From Actinomycetota bacterium (GTDB taxonomy: Bacteria > Actinomycetota > Thermoleophilia > Gaiellales > Gaiellaceae): DNA of 12,519 nucleotides. Where the stretch lies: the NCBI GenBank assembly GCA_005884155.1, contig VAXD01000108.1:5305-17823 (forward strand), in the 5' to 3' direction. Numbering within the stretch: position 1 is the first letter of the stretch; each line of letters begins with the position of its first letter. The notes beneath the pieces are model-generated. The model was not told the DNA's origin. It did no database searches and saw only the letters and a list, made by a program, of their open reading frames with translations. Position numbers and translations under genes: made by a program. Positions 9,140 through 12,519 of the stretch are shown here, one piece after another.

Positions 9140-10215
9140 TGGGTCAAAAAACTCATCCGGGCGGGATGCGCGTCGGCGTCATCCACGACTGGAAGTCGAA
9201 CTGGTACACGGGCACGAAGGAGTTCCCGGCGTACCTGCTCGAGGACATCAAGATCCGCGAGCACATCCAGAACAAGCTCTCGCACGCGGGCCTGTCGGAC
9301 ATCCTGATCCGCAAAGACGCCCAGCGGATCACGATCGACATCTACACCGCGCGCCCGGGGATCGTGATCGGCAAGTCCGGCGTCGAGGTGGACGCGCTCC
9401 GCAAGGACATCCACGGCATGACGAACAAGGCCGTGCACATCAACATCAACGAGATCAAGCGGCCCGAGCTCGATGCCAAGCTCGTCGCGCAGTCGATCGC
9501 GGAGCAGCTCGAGAACCGTGTCAGCTTCCGGCGCGCGATGAAGCGCTCGCTCGCGTCGGCGATCCGCTCCGGAGCGCACGGCGTCAAGGTGCAGTGCGGC
9601 GGCCGGCTCGGCGGCGGCGAGATGAGCCGCTCCGAGATGTACTCCGAGGGCCGTGTCCCGCTGCACACGATCCGCGCGGACATCGACTACGGCTTCGCCG
9701 AGGCGAAGACGACCTTCGGCCGGATCGGCGTGAAGGTCTGGATCAACAAGGGCGAGATCATGCCCGAGGGCTACGAGGGCGTCTCGCAGCGCGACGCGAG
9801 GCTCGGCGACCAGGACCAGGCGCGCCGCCGCGGCGGCACCGCCGAGGGCCTCGGCGCTTCCCGCGAGGGTGGCCGCGGCCGTGGTCCCGACCGCGAGGGG
9901 CTGGGCCCGGTACGCCAGCGCCGTCCACGCCGGCCGGGATCCCGCGACCGTTCCCGCGGCCAGCAGGACAACGTCGAGCGCCCGCGCACCGACGAGGAAG
10001 CCACGTCGGCCGAGGGTCGCGAGCAGCCGCCGGTCGAGCCGGAAACGCAGGCAGTCCCCGAGGCAGTTGCCGAGGCGCCCGACACGACGACGCCCAAGAA
10101 GCAGGTCGAGGACCCGACGAAGCTCGAGGCCCCAACTGAGAACAGCGCCGCGGCGGAGGCCGAGAAGAAGCCAAAGCCGAAACCGAAGCCGCGCACTAGG
10201 AAGAAGACCACCTGA
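9139..10215 (+). CDS. rpsC: 30S ribosomal protein S3 with long disordered C-terminal extension
   Basis: Head protein at the mRNA entry tunnel, involved in mRNA unwinding with S4 and S5. The ATG at 9139 gives MGQKTHPGGMRVGVIHDWKS, the classical start. The KH domain carries the GXXG loop GKSG (78-81). The C-terminal S3 domain follows, with QCGGRLGGGEMSRSE and ending near GVKVWINKGEIMPEG (198-211). E. coli S3 has 233 residues; this one has 358. The extra roughly 145 residues comprise an Arg/Gly-rich stretch (about 218-275), an acidic Pro/Glu/Thr stretch (about 278-335) and a basic KPKPKPK end. Its third-codon GC bias matches the core, so it looks translated. Function unknown; rRNA or mRNA contact is a guess. 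The stop overlaps the rplP ATG. Confidence 0.95.
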   Translation: MGQKTHPGGMRVGVIHDWKSNWYTGTKEFPAYLLEDIKIREHIQNKLSHAGLSDILIRKDAQRITIDIYTARPGIVIGKSGVEVDALRKDIHGMTNKAVHININEIKRPELDAKLVAQSIAEQLENRVSFRRAMKRSLASAIRSGAHGVKVQCGGRLGGGEMSRSEMYSEGRVPLHTIRADIDYGFAEAKTTFGRIGVKVWINKGEIMPEGYEGVSQRDARLGDQDQARRRGGTAEGLGASREGGRGRGPDREGLGPVRQRRPRRPGSRDRSRGQQDNVERPRTDEEATSAEGREQPPVEPETQAVPEAVAEAPDTTTPKKQVEDPTKLEAPTENSAAAEAEKKPKPKPKPRTRKKTT

Positions 10216-10640
10216 TGCTGCTCCCGAAGAAGACCAAGTTCCGCAAGTACCAGCGCGGCCGCCGCAGCGGCTTCTCCAAGGGTCAGACGCAGGTGCAAGC
10301 CGGCGACTACGGCCTGAAAGCGCTCGAGGCCGGCTGGGTCACGAACCGTCAGATCGAGGCCGCCCGAATCGCGATGACGCGCAAGATCCGCCGTGGCGGA
10401 AAGGTCTGGATCAACGTCTTCCCGGACAAGCCGGTGACCCAGAAGCCGGCCGAGACGCGCATGGGCTCCGGTAAGGGGGCACCCGAGCACTGGGTCGCCG
10501 TCGTCAAGCCCGGCCGCGTGATGTTCGAGCTGGCCGGGGTCGACGAGCGCCTGGCGAAGGAGGCGCTCCGGCTCGCGGGCCGGAAGCTGCCGCTCAAGAC
10601 CCGAGTCGTGAAGCGGGAGGCCGATCTCTTTGCGAGCTAG
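10215..10640 (+). CDS. rplP: 50S ribosomal protein L16
   Basis: Late-assembly large-subunit protein that positions the A- and P-site tRNA elbows near the central protuberance. At 141 residues from the ATG at 10215 (TGATG overlap with rpsC) it has the normal length. MLLPKKTKFRKYQRGR is the standard start. Further blocks are AMTRKIRRGGKVWINVFPDK, RMGSGKGAPEHWVAVV and PGRVMFELAGV. Arg82 is equivalent to E. coli Arg81, the residue hydroxylated by the YcfD oxygenase where that enzyme exists. It overlaps rpmC by 11 nt. Nothing is unusual in the protein. Confidence 0.97.
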   Translation: MLLPKKTKFRKYQRGRRSGFSKGQTQVQAGDYGLKALEAGWVTNRQIEAARIAMTRKIRRGGKVWINVFPDKPVTQKPAETRMGSGKGAPEHWVAVVKPGRVMFELAGVDERLAKEALRLAGRKLPLKTRVVKREADLFAS

Positions 10641-10842
10641 AGAGCTGCGCGACCTGACCGACGAGGAGCTGGAGAACCGCTTGGCCGACACGCGCCAGGA
10701 GCTCTTCAACCTGCGCTTCCAGGGCGCGACCGGCGCGCTCGAGAATACGGCGCGCCTCAAGCTCGCGAAGCGCGAGATCGCACGCATCCTAACCGTCGTC
10801 AACGAACGAGCCGCACGGCTCACGAGCGAGACACACGGCTGA
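10630..10842 (+). CDS. rpmC: 50S ribosomal protein L29 (TTG start)
   Basis: Small helical protein near the tunnel exit, next to L23. 70 residues from the TTG at 10630: (M)RARELRDLTDEELENRL, which matches the family start (usually MKAKELR). GGGAGG at 10615-10620 lies 9 nt upstream, and no ATG or GTG is better placed. LFNLRFQGATGAL and the helix ending KREIARILTVVNER are diagnostic. The 11-nt overlap with rplP suggests coupled translation. The stop is followed after 6 nt by an ATG that opens an acidic reading frame leading into rpsQ. Confidence 0.94.
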   Translation: MRARELRDLTDEELENRLADTRQELFNLRFQGATGALENTARLKLAKREIARILTVVNERAARLTSETHG

Positions 10843-10848
10843 CCCAAT

Positions 10849-11253
<405 letters not shown>

Positions 11254-11416
11254 AGGCGCACCCGCGCTACAAGAAGGTGGTCCGCCGCTCGACCAAGTTC
11301 CACGCGCACGACGAGCAGAACGCGGCGAAGGTCGGCGACCTCGTCCGGATCGTCGAGACGCGTCCGCTCTCGAAGACGAAGAACTGGCGCTTGGCCGAAG
11401 TCCTGGAGGCCGCGAA

Positions 11417-11785
11417 GTGATCCAGCAGGAATCACGCCTGCGTGTCGCCGACAACACCGGGGCCCGCGAGATCCTCTGCATCCGCGTCAAGGGCGGCTCG
11501 AAGCGCCGCTACGCGCGCGTCGGCGACGTGATCACGGCCACCGTCAAGACCGCCAGCCCGCAGGGCGCCGTCAAGAAGGGCGAGGTCGTCCAGGCGGTCG
11601 TCGTGCGCACGCGGAAGCCGTTCGGCCGCGACGACGGCACCACGATCGCGTTCGACGAGAACGCCGCGGTGCTGATCGACAGCGCGCGCAACCCGCGCGG
11701 CACGCGCATCTTCGGGCCGGTCGCCCGTGAGCTGCGCGAAAAGAACTTCATGAAGATCGTCTCGCTCGCACCGGAGGTTCTGTAA
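11417..11785 (+). CDS. rplN: 50S ribosomal protein L14
   Basis: Large-subunit interface protein that contacts 16S helix 44 (an intersubunit bridge) and is the binding site of the silencing factor RsfS. At 122 residues it has the standard length. The GTG at 11417 gives (M)IQQESRLRVADNTGAREILC, the classical start, overlapping the rpsQ stop as GTGA. Conserved blocks: RYARVGDVITATVK, VVVRTRKPFGRDDGTTIAFDENA and GTRIFGPVARELR. In E. coli this gene opens the spc operon. Here no promoter or gap separates it from rpsQ. rplX begins at the very next base after the stop. Confidence 0.97.
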   Translation: MIQQESRLRVADNTGAREILCIRVKGGSKRRYARVGDVITATVKTASPQGAVKKGEVVQAVVVRTRKPFGRDDGTTIAFDENAAVLIDSARNPRGTRIFGPVARELREKNFMKIVSLAPEVL

Positions 11786-12154
11786 ATGGCTGTCACCAAG
11801 ATCCGCAAAGGAGACCTCGTCCAGATGCTCGCCGGCAAGGACCGCGGCAAGCAGGGCCGGGTGCTCGAGTCGCGTCCGCGCGAGCGTCGCGTGATCGTCG
11901 AGAACCTGAACACCGTCAAGCGCCACACGCGCCCGCAGCCGATGCGCGACTCGAGCCGCATGGGCGGATCCCCGATGACGCCCGGCGGCGTGATCGAGAA
12001 GTCCGCTCCGGTGCCGGTCTCGAACGTGATGCTCGTCTGCCCGACCTGCAACCGCCCGACCCGCATCGGCATGACGACCAAGGAGGTCAAGGGCCGCGAG
12101 GTGCACGTGCGCCAGTGCAAGCGGGCCGACTGCCTCCAGGAGATCGACAAGTGA
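11786..12154 (+). CDS. rplX: 50S ribosomal protein L24, zinc-ribbon-like variant
   Basis: Assembly-initiator protein of the large subunit, located near the tunnel exit. 122 residues from the ATG at 11786, with GGAGG (11773-11777) 8 nt upstream inside rplN. The N-terminal KOW motif reads KIRKGDLVQMLAGKDRGKQG (5-24). VENLNTVKRHTRP, GGVIEKSAPVPVSNVML and TRIG are family landmarks. The C-terminal half keeps four cysteines: CPTC (85-88) and CKRADC (111-116). Many bacterial L24 proteins have two CxxC knuckles at these places and E. coli has none; here the second knuckle is CX4C. Zinc binding is possible but unproven. Slightly longer than E. coli L24 because of the RDSSRMGGSPMTP insert. Confidence 0.95.
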   Translation: MAVTKIRKGDLVQMLAGKDRGKQGRVLESRPRERRVIVENLNTVKRHTRPQPMRDSSRMGGSPMTPGGVIEKSAPVPVSNVMLVCPTCNRPTRIGMTTKEVKGREVHVRQCKRADCLQEIDK

Positions 12155-12206
12155 GGCGTCGCTTGCGATGCCGATATCAGGACGCGCGGGCCTTGCCCGT
12201 GCGGCC
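12155..12206 (+). promoter_or_regulatory. Two hairpins in the rplX-rplE spacer
   Basis: Immediately after the rplX stop, GGCGTCG (12155-12161) pairs with CGATGCC (12166-12172), 7 bp with one G-U and a CTTG loop. Then CGCGCGGGC (12183-12191) pairs with GCCCGTGCG (12195-12203), 9 bp with one G-U and a CTT loop, plus GG/CC beyond one mismatch. No T-run follows, so neither looks like an intrinsic terminator. In E. coli, S8 represses spc translation by binding around the rplX-rplE junction. An analogous site here is inference from position only. Confidence 0.45.
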
Positions 12207-12251
12207 GTCTGAAATGACCGGTCGATGCCGTGTCCGCCAGGAGGTCCGGCC

Positions 12252-12519
12252 GTGAGCCCGCGCGCACGAACCGCAGAGACGAACGGCTACGTGCCGCGGC
12301 TGAAGGCGACCTACGAGCAGGAGCTCCGCGCGCGCCTGAAGGACGAGCTCGGCCTCTCGAGCGTCATGCAGGTCCCGCGCGTCCAGAAGGTCACGCTGAA
12401 CATGGGCGTCGGCGAGGCCAAGACCGAGGCCAAGGCGCTCGACAGCGCGATCGAGGAGCTGACGACGATCGCCGGCCAGCGCGCGCAGGTGCGCAAGGCC
12501 CGCAAGTCGATCGCCAGCT
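12252..12519 (+). CDS. rplE: 50S ribosomal protein L5 (3' end cut by window edge)
   Basis: Large-subunit protein of the 5S RNP in the central protuberance, contacting P-site tRNA. The visible 89 codons begin at GTG 12252, preceded at 6 nt by AGGAGGT (12239-12245), the best Shine-Dalgarno in the window. The N-terminus carries about 13 residues before YVPRLKATYEQELR, where L5 usually begins. Diagnostic segments are VMQVPRVQKVTLNMGVGEAK and then AGQRAQVRKARKSIAS at the edge. The 97-nt spacer and strong independent ribosome-binding site suggest that L5 translation is started, and perhaps controlled, separately from rplX, unlike the coupled junctions upstream. Confidence 0.95.
   Translation, partial: MSPRARTAETNGYVPRLKATYEQELRARLKDELGLSSVMQVPRVQKVTLNMGVGEAKTEAKALDSAIEELTTIAGQRAQVRKARKSIAS

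Noticed and set aside
12183..12206. Intrinsic terminator after rplX
   Set aside because: Stable stem but followed by a mixed sequence without a T-run.

Overview
The window comes from the main ribosomal-protein gene cluster of a high-GC bacterium. Most codons end in G or C, eight genes start with GTG and two with TTG. The gene order (str, then S10, then the start of spc, with no break) and the protein sequences fit Actinomycetota. The charged low-complexity tails on L22, S3 and S17, together with L22 wording such as 'KRWRARARGR', make me think of the class Thermoleophilia. That class call is a judgement from memory, not a database result.

Layout. Positions 1-1140 (minus strand, cut by the left edge) encode a membrane-anchored GAF-GGDEF diguanylate cyclase. 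A 282-nt divergent intergenic region (1141-1422) holds a good sigma-70-type promoter (1322-1351) reading towards rpsL. From 1423 to the right edge everything reads on the plus strand: rpsL, rpsG, fusA, tuf (str), then rpsJ, rplC, rplD, rplW, rplB, rpsS, rplV, rpsC, rplP, rpmC, rpsQ (S10), then rplN, rplX and a partial rplE (spc). Together they encode the small-subunit decoding proteins S12 and S7, the two elongation-factor GTPases, and a block of early-assembly subunit proteins. No terminator is visible between str, S10 and spc, so one long transcript is likely.

The genes are packed very tightly: most junctions overlap by 1-14 nt or lie within 21 nt. Only two spacers are long, rpsL-rpsG (164 nt) and rplX-rplE (97 nt). 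Both can form strong RNA hairpins, and in E. coli the equivalent places are where S7 and S8 exert translational feedback. The rpsL-rpsG spacer is the most striking: it has two sets of mutually exclusive pairing arms and can also fold as one 66-nt imperfect hairpin.

Three protein-level oddities stand out. L22 appears to lack seven residues of a highly conserved helix segment (around 8786-8791). The rpsQ region contains an apparent one-base frameshift at a CCC run (11109-11111) that separates an acidic N-terminal extension from the S17 core. L22, S3 and S17 all carry long Pro/Glu/Lys-rich disordered tails. No mobile element, CRISPR array, tRNA or rRNA was found. The window is mostly a conserved housekeeping locus, so the novelty lies in these local departures rather than in a new gene system.
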